This document shows positions 28,118 through 35,016 of a DNA stretch of 64,000 nt, in pieces. Below the pieces are notes generated by a model. That model saw only the letters and a program-made list of their open reading frames with translations, was not told the DNA's origin and did no database searches. The stretch comes from Bacillota bacterium. Its GTDB lineage: Bacteria > Bacillota > DTU030 > DUMP01. The DNA is taken from positions 62,001-126,000 of the forward strand of contig JASKKP010000002.1 of the NCBI GenBank assembly GCA_030154105.1, written 5' to 3'. Position 1 is the stretch's first letter, and every line of letters begins with the position of its first letter. Position numbers and translations under genes: made by a program.

Positions 28118-28746
28118 GGGCCGTTGTGGTGGCGGCGGGGGAAGGAGTGGACGAACGCGTGCGGCCTTACCTCGCCGGGGCCGACTTGATCGTGGCGGCC
28201 GATGCCGGAGCCGCCGCGCTTCTGGCTTTGGGCTATGTGCCGCAGGCCACGGTTGGGGACTTCGACTCCTTGGGAGAAAAAGAATTGGAGCGCTTAAAAG
28301 ATCTGGGGTGCCTGCTGGTTGGGGCGAAGGCGGAGAAGGATGAAACGGACACCGAGCTCGCCGCGCGCTATGCCCTGGCCCAAGGAGCCAGGTCGGTTCT
28401 TCTTTTGGGGGGCATCGGCTCGCGCCTAGATCATACCTGGGCCAACTTGATGCTCCTGGCCCGCCTGGCGCGGGAAGGGGTTGAAGCGTGCGCGGCCGCG
28501 CCGCCTGTGACCGTGTACGCCGTAAGCGGCGAGCTGACCCTGTCCGGCCGGCCCGGCGATATCGTCTCCGTTTTCCCCGTGCTCGGTGAGGCTACGGGGG
28601 TTACGGAGGAGGGTTTTAAGTATTCCCTAACCGACAGTACTTTAGAGGCTTCGGCCATCCTTGGGGTGAGCAACGAGCTCTTGGGGAGCGAGGGAAAGAT
28701 CTCCGTAAAGCGCGGTGTGCTGCTTGTTTTCCACTACAGCTTCTAG
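28114..28746 (+). CDS. thiN: thiamine pyrophosphokinase
   Basis: Transfers pyrophosphate from ATP to thiamine, giving thiamine diphosphate. The 210-residue protein has AADAGA, the metal-binding VGDFDSLGEKE and KDETDTELA motifs of the ThiN family, and LLGGIGSRLDHTWANL. The ATG overlaps the rpe stop. A terminator follows directly, marking the end of the long operon that begins far upstream. Confidence 0.95.
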   Translation: MRAVVVAAGEGVDERVRPYLAGADLIVAADAGAAALLALGYVPQATVGDFDSLGEKELERLKDLGCLLVGAKAEKDETDTELAARYALAQGARSVLLLGGIGSRLDHTWANLMLLARLAREGVEACAAAPPVTVYAVSGELTLSGRPGDIVSVFPVLGEATGVTEEGFKYSLTDSTLEASAILGVSNELLGSEGKISVKRGVLLVFHYSF

Positions 28747-28747
28747 T

Positions 28748-28771
28748 GCCCGGGGGAACCGGGCCTTTCTT
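28748..28771 (+). terminator. terminator after thiN
   Basis: GCCCGG (28748-28753) and CCGGGC (28759-28764) form a short GC stem with loop GGGAA, followed by CTTTCTT. It lies immediately after the thiN stop. Confidence 0.7.
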
Positions 28772-28858
28772 GTAGCGGCAGAGGAGCCAAATCAAAGGGG
28801 CGGGAATATAATGTAGCAAATCCAGGGGGGTGCTAGTACAGAAGGAGGTGGTGAGGAG

Positions 28859-29020
28859 GTGAGACGGCGGACGCGGTTCTGGGGCAGGGCCATAGGTGGA
28901 ATACTCGCCGCTGGCGGGGCCATTATCTTTGCTCTGGCGATCCCTGGCTGGGCCTGGACTATGCTCCTGGGGCTCCTCCTGGCTGCGCTGGGAGGCTATC
29001 TCTTCGTCAGGTCTGGTTAA
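28859..29020 (+). CDS. small two-helix membrane protein, unknown function
   Basis: A 53-residue protein. The basic N-terminus (MRRRTRFWGR) is followed by two hydrophobic segments (about 11-28 and 32-51) separated by PGW, predicted to form a membrane hairpin. GTG at 28859 is preceded by AAGGAGGTGGTGAGGAG. A TATAAT-like hexamer occurs about 55 bases upstream, without a clear -35. It sits between thiN and spoVM; no function can be assigned. Confidence that it is translated comes from the strong ribosome-binding site and protein-like composition. Confidence 0.7.
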   Translation: MRRRTRFWGRAIGGILAAGGAIIFALAIPGWAWTMLLGLLLAALGGYLFVRSG

Positions 29021-29181
29021 GGAGACAAAAAATTACCAGGCGGTAGTGATTAACCCACTCTTCTTATCGCCGCCTCTTGGGAAAGTGAGGGCAACTCCTT
29101 CTGCGGCCTGAGTTCTTAATCCCGCCGCGCGGCTATCGTGGGTTCGTCCAAAAACTATATTAATTACGAGGAGGGTATAGA

Positions 29182-29265
29182 ATGCGTATCCACGTAATCC
29201 GTGTGCCCAAGTTCCTCGGCAGCATCCTGATGGGCCTCCTCAACGTGTTTCGCCGCGGCGAGTGA
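29182..29265 (+). CDS. spoVM: stage V sporulation protein SpoVM
   Basis: A 27-residue amphipathic peptide. In Bacillus SpoVM (26 residues) inserts in the forespore outer membrane, recognises its positive curvature and recruits SpoIVA to start spore coat assembly. The sequence reads MRIHVIRVPKFLGSILMGLL and ends NVFRRGE. It aligns along its length with Bacillus SpoVM, including Pro9, the KFLGG-like turn and the basic C-terminus. ATG at 29182 follows GAGGAGGG. It lies just downstream of thiN and upstream of rpmB, the position it has in Bacillus. Confidence 0.93.
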   Translation: MRIHVIRVPKFLGSILMGLLNVFRRGE

Positions 29266-29316
29266 GAGTGCGCCCAGGTCTTATAGGGGGTGAGACAGGG
29301 AAGGGAGAGAAGAAAG

Positions 29317-29487
29317 GTGGGCGAAAAGCTTCTCTGCAAGACCAGCGGTTATCGCCTCGTCGACACAGCGTACCGACGGCTGATTCTCTATGAAGTTCTC
29401 CTGGCAGAGATTAACCAGCTCTATCGAAAGATCGAAACGGACGACGTGAAAGAAGTCTACTACAAGCTTGAGGTTACCGGCCAGTGA
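29317..29487 (+). CDS. hypothetical protein, 56 residues
   Basis: Not recognised. GTG at 29317 has AAGGGAGAG 8 bases upstream; GTG at 29290 would add nine basic residues but lacks a good site. The protein (MGEKLLCKTSGYRLVDTAYR...) is mostly helical, has one Cys, and no signal peptide. The coding end is part of a terminator stem (29470-29498). It is probably transcribed with spoVM. Confidence 0.6.
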   Translation: MGEKLLCKTSGYRLVDTAYRRLILYEVLLAEINQLYRKIETDDVKEVYYKLEVTGQ

Positions 29488-29505
29488 AGGGTAACCTCTT
29501 TTTTT
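29470..29505 (+). terminator. terminator overlapping the end of the 56-residue gene
   Basis: GAGGTTACC (29470-29478) pairs perfectly with GGTAACCTC (29490-29498), followed by seven T. The stop codon of the gene lies in the loop. Confidence 0.9.
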
Positions 29506-29517
29506 GAATTCTTAGGA

Positions 29518-29546
29518 TTGCTGGGGGGAAAGAGAGATGCTACAAT
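29518..29546 (+). promoter_or_regulatory. sigma-A promoter of the thioesterase gene
   Basis: TTGCTG (29518-29523), 17-base spacer, TACAAT (29541-29546), 31 bases before the start codon and directly after a strong terminator. Confidence 0.7.
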
Positions 29547-29577
29547 ATTGGTGTAAAGGTCTGAAAGAGGTGAGAAT

Positions 29578-30000
29578 GTGGCTGCTGTAGGACTGGCGCC
29601 AGGGGCTAGCGCTACCATCCAAAAGCTAGTGACGGAGGCGGATACGGCCCTCCACTTCGGTAGCGGTGCACTCAAGACCATGTTCGCTACACCGGTGCTC
29701 GCAGCTTTGGTGATCGAAGCCGCGGTGAAGGCGGTGGATCACCGGCTGCCGGAAGGCTTGGTTACGGTGGGTACGGCGATCAACGTAGAACACACTGCTC
29801 CCACACCCCAGGGCATGACAGTTACTGTTAAAACCACGCTAGAGCGAATCGAGGACAATCGGCTCTTTTTCAGTTTTATTGCCTGTGACGAAGTAGGTGA
29901 AATCGGGCACGGTTCGCACGAGCGCCGCATAGTCAATCTAACCGGCATTCTGGCCCACGCACAGGCTAGGCGGGAGAAGCTCCTGGGCGCACAAAAATAA
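29578..30000 (+). CDS. hot-dog fold thioesterase (FlK-like)
   Basis: A 140-residue protein of the fluoroacetyl-CoA thioesterase-like hot-dog family. Members hydrolyse small acyl-CoA esters; the physiological substrate here is unknown, and true fluoroacetyl-CoA activity is unlikely. The segment FGSGALKTMFATPVLAALVIEAAV, then GTAINVEHTAPTPQGMTVTV with the family His (residue about 77), are characteristic. GTG at 29578 follows AGAGGTGAGAAT. It is a single-gene unit with its own promoter and a terminator shared with rpmB. Confidence 0.82.
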   Translation: MAAVGLAPGASATIQKLVTEADTALHFGSGALKTMFATPVLAALVIEAAVKAVDHRLPEGLVTVGTAINVEHTAPTPQGMTVTVKTTLERIEDNRLFFSFIACDEVGEIGHGSHERRIVNLTGILAHAQARREKLLGAQK

Positions 30001-30021
30001 AAAGCGCTTAAAGCGCTTTTT
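29999..30021. terminator. bidirectional terminator between thioesterase gene and rpmB
   Basis: AAAAAGCGC and GCGCTTTTT form a stem around TTAAA, with A and T runs on both sides. It overlaps the rpmB stop codon and serves both convergent genes. Confidence 0.8.
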
Positions 30022-30211
30022 AGAGGGCCCGCTGTACCTTACCCGCCCGGAGGCAGCGCGTGCATACATTTACCCGCCGTGGAACCCCATCGACGAGGAT
30101 TTTTACCCGCTGAATGTTTGGACGCCAGGCCCTTTTGGTACGGATGTGCGAATGGCTGATTTGCATTCCTATTTGCCTCTTTTTACCACAGACGAAACAA
30201 ACTTTGGACAC
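30020..30211 (-). CDS. rpmB: 50S ribosomal protein L28
   Basis: Large-subunit ribosomal protein. It has 63 residues starting at a GTG (30209-30211), preceded on the minus strand by GGGAGGTGAAAAC; a longer upstream frame has no family similarity. The sequence MSKVCFVCGKKRQIGMQISH and VCTRC carry two CxxC pairs, so this is the zinc-binding form. rpmB opposite to and upstream of the Asp23/FakA-like pair is the normal Firmicute arrangement, here separated by a transporter gene. Confidence 0.97.
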   Translation of the reverse strand: MSKVCFVCGKKRQIGMQISHSHIRTKRAWRPNIQRVKILVDGVPRRVNVCTRCLRAGKVQRAL

Positions 30212-30267
30212 GTTTTCACCTCCCAGCATAGGTAAAACGAAGAGCGCGGTCATGAGCCCATGTGACA

Positions 30268-30296
30268 ATTCTAACACAGGAAAAGATATTCCGCAA
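30268..30296 (-). promoter_or_regulatory. sigma-A promoter of rpmB
   Basis: On the minus strand TTGCGG (30291-30296), 17-base spacer, TAGAAT (30268-30273); leader of about 50 bases. Confidence 0.7.
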
Positions 30297-30394
30297 GACC
30301 TGGAAAAAGGCGGCGGCGCCGTAACTTGAGGGGGGATGCCTAAGAAAAGTGCTGGGTACTGAAGTTAGGCCAGAGAAAGGGAGGGGAAGCACAA

Positions 30395-31609
30395 GTGAAG
30401 CTATGGGTCAAGATCCTGATTGGCTTTGTTCTGGGTGCTGTCGTGGGGCTAATAGTAGGTCCGCCGGCCGCCGCCTTAAAACCGCTTGGCGACCTTTTCA
30501 TCCGGCTTATTAAGATGCTCATTGTGCCTTTGGTTTTTTCTTCTCTCGTGGTTGGAGCGTCCAGCATTGGAGACTTGAAAAAACTGGGACGCGTGGGTGT
30601 AAAGACCGTTGTATATTACCTGATGACAACCGCTATTGCGATTACCTTGGGGTTGGTACTCGCTACGCTGATTCATCCGGGTGCCGGCTTTGTTTTGAAG
30701 AGCGTGGGCAAGTTTGAGCCCAAGCCCGTGCCGGGCTTGGTGGAGACGCTCCTTAACATGGTGCCCACGAACCCCATCAATGCCATGGTCACGGAAAATA
30801 TGCTCCAGATCATCGTCTTTGCTCTCTTTGCCGGTGTGGCCCTAGCCCTGATCGGTGACAAGGGCAAACCCTTCCACGACTTCTTTGACAGCACGGCCGA
30901 GATCATGTACAAGATTACCGGGATGGTCATGGAGTTTGCGCCCATCGGTGTCTTTGCGCTGATCGCTTGGGTGACGGGAACTAACGGTCCCGAGGTCCTT
31001 GTCCCGCTGGCCAAGGTGATTTTTGTCGTTTACCTCGGGTGTATTCTGCACGCTATAGTCACTTACTCTGGGGCTGTTTATCTTTTCGCGCGTATGAGCC
31101 CGGTGCGCTTCTTCAGCGGCTTCTTCGAAGGAATGGCGGTGGCTTTCAGCACCTGCTCCAGCAGCGCTACACTTCCGATATCCATGCGCTGTGCCCAGGA
31201 AAACCTGGGCGTGCCCAAAGATATCTCCAGCTTTGTCCAGCCTTTGGGTGCCACCATTAACATGGACGGTACGGCGATATACCAGGGAGTGTGCGCCCTC
31301 TTCATTGCCGAGGTATACGGCATCCAGCTCGGGATGCCCCAATACTTGACGATTATCCTCACTTCTACCTTGGCGTCCATCGGTACGGCCGGAGTGCCGG
31401 GAGCGGGGATGATCATGCTCACCATGGTGCTCCAGGCGGTAGGGCTCCCGCTCGACGGCATCCTCCTGATTGCCGGAATCGATCGCGTGCTGGACATGAT
31501 CCGTACCTGCATGAACGTAACCGGCGATGCTGCCGGCGCCGTGGTGGTCGCGGCCACCGAAGGCGAGCTAAAGACCCTTCCCGCTGGCACAACGGTAGGT
31601 GCGAAGTAG
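30395..31609 (+). CDS. gltT: sodium- or proton-coupled glutamate/aspartate symporter (DAACS family)
   Basis: A 404-residue secondary transporter of acidic amino acids. Family landmarks are present: serine-rich HP1 (STCSSSATLPISM), NMDGT, HP2 (GTAGVPGAG) and, in the last helix, DMIRTCMNVTGD. In GltPh the equivalent Asp, Arg and Asn (here about D367, R370, N374) bind the amino and side-chain carboxylate of aspartate, which favours aspartate/glutamate over C4-dicarboxylate DctA proteins. NMDGT indicates Na+ coupling is possible. GTG at 30395 follows GAGGGGAAGC. It interrupts the usual rpmB-yloU neighbourhood. Confidence 0.9.
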   Translation: MKLWVKILIGFVLGAVVGLIVGPPAAALKPLGDLFIRLIKMLIVPLVFSSLVVGASSIGDLKKLGRVGVKTVVYYLMTTAIAITLGLVLATLIHPGAGFVLKSVGKFEPKPVPGLVETLLNMVPTNPINAMVTENMLQIIVFALFAGVALALIGDKGKPFHDFFDSTAEIMYKITGMVMEFAPIGVFALIAWVTGTNGPEVLVPLAKVIFVVYLGCILHAIVTYSGAVYLFARMSPVRFFSGFFEGMAVAFSTCSSSATLPISMRCAQENLGVPKDISSFVQPLGATINMDGTAIYQGVCALFIAEVYGIQLGMPQYLTIILTSTLASIGTAGVPGAGMIMLTMVLQAVGLPLDGILLIAGIDRVLDMIRTCMNVTGDAAGAVVVAATEGELKTLPAGTTVGAK

Positions 31610-31644
31610 GGCGCAATACGCGGCGTGCCCCGAAAGTACTCCGT

Positions 31645-31674
31645 GGCCCTCGCCCGTCGGGCGGGGGTCTTTTT
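31645..31674 (+). terminator. terminator after the symporter gene
   Basis: GGCCCTCGCCCG and CGGGCGGGGGTC form a GC-rich stem followed by TTTTT. Confidence 0.75.
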
Positions 31675-31699
31675 AATGCGAAAAGAATTCTCCCTTACC

Positions 31700-31728
31700 T
31701 TGAGCTTGAGGCTGGGAAAAGTTATACT
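31700..31728 (+). promoter_or_regulatory. sigma-A promoter of the yloU-yloV pair
   Basis: TTGAGC (31700-31705), 17-base spacer, TATACT (31723-31728), 33 bases before the yloU ATG. Confidence 0.7.
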
Positions 31729-31761
31729 TAGAAGGAACAGCTCAAGGAAGGGGGCGGGCAT

Positions 31762-32142
31762 ATGCTGAGCGAAAGCCGCACCGAATATGGGAATATAGCC
31801 ATTGGCGATGAGGTGATTGCCACCCTGGCCGGCGCTGCGGTCATGGAGTGTTACGGCATAGTGGGCATGGCTTCCCGGCGCCTCACGGATGGCTTTGTTG
31901 AGCTTTTAGGCCGGGACAACTGGAGCCGGGGTGTAGAGGTTAAGATGGACGGCAACAAGGTTTACATCACCCTGCATATCATCGTGAGCTACGGCGTGCG
32001 CATCTCGGAGGTTGCCAAGAACGCCATGGAAAAGGTCAAGTACGCGGTGGAGCGCGTCACCGGACTCACCGTTGCCCGGGTAGATGTTCATGTGCAGGGT
32101 GTACAACTAAGCCAGGCACGTCCAGGGGGGCAAAAACGGTGA
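31762..32142 (+). CDS. yloU: Asp23/Gls24 family protein (YloU)
   Basis: A 126-residue DUF322 protein. Asp23 proteins are envelope-stress-associated and abundant near the membrane in staphylococci; the exact role is unknown. The sequence has the family core EVIATLAGAAVMECYGIVGMA and YGVRISEVAKNAMEKVKYAVE...LTVARVDVHVQGV. ATG at 31762 follows AAGGGGGCGG. It overlaps the kinase-like gene by 4 bases, as in Bacillus yloU-yloV. Confidence 0.92.
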   Translation: MLSESRTEYGNIAIGDEVIATLAGAAVMECYGIVGMASRRLTDGFVELLGRDNWSRGVEVKMDGNKVYITLHIIVSYGVRISEVAKNAMEKVKYAVERVTGLTVARVDVHVQGVQLSQARPGGQKR

Positions 32143-33767
32143 CAGAAGGCGCACTAACGGGGCACCACCTGCGCGCCATGCTCCAGGGGGCGGCTCGTTA
32201 CCTGGAGAAGAACAAGGAGCAGGTGAATGCCCTGAATGTGTTTCCGGTACCGGATGGTGACACCGGGACGAACATGTATCTCACGCTCGCGGCGGCCTTA
32301 AAGGAAGCCATGCAAGGGCCGGATGATCTGCCAAAAGTGGCAGCGGCGGCGAGCACCGGTTCGCTTATGGGGGCGAGGGGAAATTCCGGAGTTATTCTGT
32401 CCCAGCTGTTTCGCGGGGCGGCCCAGGCCTTAGCCAACTGCCAGACGGCAGGGCCGAAGGATGTGGCTCAGGCGCTGGTGGAAGCAACGCGTACGGCCTA
32501 CCGTGCGGTAATGAAACCGGTCGAGGGGACCATCCTTACCGTGGCGCGGCTGGCAGCGCGAAAAGCGCTTGCGGCCGCTCGGGACGGTGGGGACGTAGAA
32601 GCAGTACTCCGGGCGGCTTTGGCCGGGGCCCGCGAAGCCCTGGACAAGACGCCTTCGCTGCTTCCCGTCCTCCACGAGGCAGGGGTGGTAGATGCCGGCG
32701 GCCAGGGACTCGTGCTGATACTAGAAGGAGCGCTGGCGGGGCTGACGGGGCGCGAGGTGGGCCCTACGGCCGGCACCGTACCTGCCGCTTCCAGAGCAGT
32801 CGAGCCGTTGTTCCCAGCGAAGGAGGAGAGTACGCCCCAGAATATTACCTTCGGTTACTGTACAGAAGTACTTCTGCGCGGCCATGAGCTGGACGCAGGC
32901 GCTATCCGCGAAAAGCTCGGCCGGCACGGCGACAGCCTGCTGGTGGTGGGCGACGCGGAGGCGGTAAAGGTGCACATTCATACCAACCACCCCGGGCAGG
33001 TATTGGAGGAGCTCCTCAGCTACGGAACGCTACACGACATTAAGATCGACAACATGCGCGATCAGCACCGGGAATACCTTAAGGGTGGAGGAGGAGAGGC
33101 AAGCGGCAAAAAGCGGATCGGCATCGTGGCGGTAGCTCAGGGTGAAGGCCTCATGGCCGCCTTCAAGAGCCTGGGGGCGGATGTGGTCCTGAGCGGCGGC
33201 CAGACCATGAATCCCAGCACGGAAGAGTTCGTCAACGCCGTAGAAGAGGTCCCGGCGCCGGAAGTGCTTGTGCTGCCCAACAACAAGAACGTCATTCTCG
33301 CCGCACGGCAGGCCGAAGGATTGGTGCAAAAGAAGATGGCCGTGGTTCCTACCCGGAGTATTCCGCAGGGAATTGCCGCCTTGGTGGCCTTTAACCCGGA
33401 AATGGATTTGGAAAAGAATGCCTCTCTTATGGCTGAGGCCGCCCAAAAAGTGAAGACGGGTGAGGTGACGTATGCCGTCCGCTCCTCGCGCGTGAACGGG
33501 CACGAAATTGCCGCCGGGGACATCCTGGGCCTCATCGACGACCAACTTGTGGTTACCGGCCGGGAAGTAGAGGAGGTGGCCGAGCAGGTTCTGGCGGTCA
33601 TGGTAGACGACGAGAGTGAGCTTATCACCCTTTTTGCCGGCCGGGACGTTCCACCGGAGGCGGCGGAGAAGCTTAGGAAGCGTACCCAAGAACGCTTTCC
33701 CGGCTGCGAAGTAGAGCTTCATGTCGGTGGCCAGCCGCTCTACTACTACATCCTCTCCGTCGAATGA
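32139..33767 (+). CDS. fakA: DhaL/DegV-associated kinase (YloV/FakA-like)
   Basis: A 542-residue protein with an N-terminal DhaL-type nucleotide-binding domain (about 1-200: NVFPVPDGDTGTNMYLT and STGSLMGARGNSGVILSQ) and the FakA-type middle and C-terminal domains. In Staphylococcus FakA phosphorylates fatty acids carried by FakB, feeding exogenous fatty acids into lipid synthesis. No fakB/degV gene is in the window, so the partner must be elsewhere. GTG start is coupled to yloU. Confidence 0.88.
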   Translation: MTEGALTGHHLRAMLQGAARYLEKNKEQVNALNVFPVPDGDTGTNMYLTLAAALKEAMQGPDDLPKVAAAASTGSLMGARGNSGVILSQLFRGAAQALANCQTAGPKDVAQALVEATRTAYRAVMKPVEGTILTVARLAARKALAAARDGGDVEAVLRAALAGAREALDKTPSLLPVLHEAGVVDAGGQGLVLILEGALAGLTGREVGPTAGTVPAASRAVEPLFPAKEESTPQNITFGYCTEVLLRGHELDAGAIREKLGRHGDSLLVVGDAEAVKVHIHTNHPGQVLEELLSYGTLHDIKIDNMRDQHREYLKGGGGEASGKKRIGIVAVAQGEGLMAAFKSLGADVVLSGGQTMNPSTEEFVNAVEEVPAPEVLVLPNNKNVILAARQAEGLVQKKMAVVPTRSIPQGIAALVAFNPEMDLEKNASLMAEAAQKVKTGEVTYAVRSSRVNGHEIAAGDILGLIDDQLVVTGREVEEVAEQVLAVMVDDESELITLFAGRDVPPEAAEKLRKRTQERFPGCEVELHVGGQPLYYYILSVE

Positions 33768-33845
33768 CGGCGTTAAGCGCTTAAAAAGCTCTTCCGTTTA
33801 ACTACTCCCAAACCCTGTGCCTATTTCCGCCTCATTCCTGGGAAG

Positions 33846-34829
33846 TTACTGCAGATAACGCTCACCTTCGGCGGAGTTTATGCCCGGGTGCAGGGCGGCG
33901 TTGAGGCCGCTGGCGAGGACGCGGGCCATGTCGACGATGAGGGCATCGATTTCTTTGGGGGTAATGAAGAGGTCCTCCCACTGGCCGGGAAGGAGCTTGT
34001 GGACAAGCCGTTCGCGTTCTGCCGGCGAAAAAATGCGACCCAGGTTCCCCCCGCTTTCGCTTCCGGTATTTTCTAAGCGCCCGAGCAGAAGGCCTAGGGC
34101 GTCGCTGGCCAGGGTAGTGGCGTGGATGACGGTGGGGACTCCCACGCCGATCACTCGGACGCCCAAAGATTGCTCCGTTAACCCCAGGCGTTTGTTGCCG
34201 ATGCCGGAACCGGGGTGGATGCCGGTGTCGGTGAGCTGTACGGTGGTACAGACCCGTTCTAGGCTGCGGGCGGCCAAGGCGTCTACGGCTACCACGAGAT
34301 CGGGATTTATCCGTTCTACTACTCCTTTGACAATCTCTTCCGTTTCGATGCCGGTAACGCCCAGCACGCCGGGGGCAAGGGCGGCCACCGAGCGAAGGCC
34401 TCCCTTGAGTTCCTGCGGAGCGTACTCGAAGAGGTGTCGGGTAACCATTACCGCGTCCACAACCCGGGGGCCGAGGGCGTCGGGCGTGGCATTCCAGTTG
34501 CCCAGGCCGATGACGAGGATACTGGCTTTTTCCGGTAGGTTGGCCAGGCGGCCCAGTTCCTGCGCCAGCACCTCGGCCGTTTCGCTGGCTACCACCCGGC
34601 TCCCCTGCCTGAGCTCGGGCGCTTCAATAGTGATGTACGTGCCGGGAGGTTTGCCCAGGCGTCGGGCTCCGGCTTCGGAGGTGACCTTCACCTTGGTGAC
34701 GCGTGTATGGGCTGTGGTTCGAGTGGTGGAGTTGACCCCTGCCACTTCACCCCGGGCTTCCTGAAGCAGAGCTTCGCGGGCTTCCAGGGCCAGGTCGGTG
34801 CGGACAAGGCCGCGCGCTGAGCTTTGCAT
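33846..34829 (-). CDS. gpr: germination protease GPR
   Basis: Aspartic-type (A25) endopeptidase that degrades small acid-soluble spore proteins on germination. It has 327 residues; family landmarks are VIGLGNWNATPDALGPRVVD, VVAVDALAARS with the two conserved Asp residues, and the GSGIGNKR motif. In Bacillus it is made as an inactive zymogen in the forespore and processed. ATG (34827-34829) follows GCAGGAGGGTG on the minus strand. A sigma-F/G-like promoter and a strong leader hairpin lie upstream. Confidence 0.96.
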   Translation of the reverse strand: MQSSARGLVRTDLALEAREALLQEARGEVAGVNSTTRTTAHTRVTKVKVTSEAGARRLGKPPGTYITIEAPELRQGSRVVASETAEVLAQELGRLANLPEKASILVIGLGNWNATPDALGPRVVDAVMVTRHLFEYAPQELKGGLRSVAALAPGVLGVTGIETEEIVKGVVERINPDLVVAVDALAARSLERVCTTVQLTDTGIHPGSGIGNKRLGLTEQSLGVRVIGVGVPTVIHATTLASDALGLLLGRLENTGSESGGNLGRIFSPAERERLVHKLLPGQWEDLFITPKEIDALIVDMARVLASGLNAALHPGINSAEGERYLQ

Positions 34830-34853
34830 TTTTCACCCTCCTGCAGAAAGTTT

Positions 34854-34879
34854 AATGGCGGCCGGGGAGGGCCGCCATT
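34854..34879 (-). other. 10-bp hairpin in the gpr leader
   Basis: AATGGCGGCC (34854-34863) and GGCCGCCATT (34870-34879) form a perfect stem with a 6-base loop. On the minus strand the loop reads CTCCCC, and its CTCC can pair with GGAG of the gpr ribosome-binding site about 15 bases downstream. No T run follows, so it is not a standard terminator. Confidence 0.6.
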
Positions 34880-34939
34880 GGGAGAGGAGAAACCGGAGGA
34901 AAGAGCTTATGGGGGAGAAGTGAAATCTTAGCTACTCAG

Positions 34940-34968
34940 ATTATTGCCCAAACGGCCGGTGTTTATAC
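34940..34968 (-). promoter_or_regulatory. sigma-F/sigma-G-type promoter of gpr
   Basis: On the minus strand GTATA (34964-34968), a 15-base spacer and GGCAATAAT (34940-34948), matching the forespore pattern GYWTA ... GGNNANANT. In Bacillus gpr is read by forespore sigma factors. Spacer is at the short end of the usual range. Confidence 0.55.
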
Positions 34969-35016
34969 GCGCAAGCCCCGCGGGAAAATATTCCAGCCAA
35001 AGTGAAGGTGATCCCT

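Noticed and set aside
29120..29181. Sigma-E promoter for spoVM
   Set aside because: Only a loose ATATTAAT-like -10 is present, with no convincing KMATATT at the right distance; not strong enough to list.
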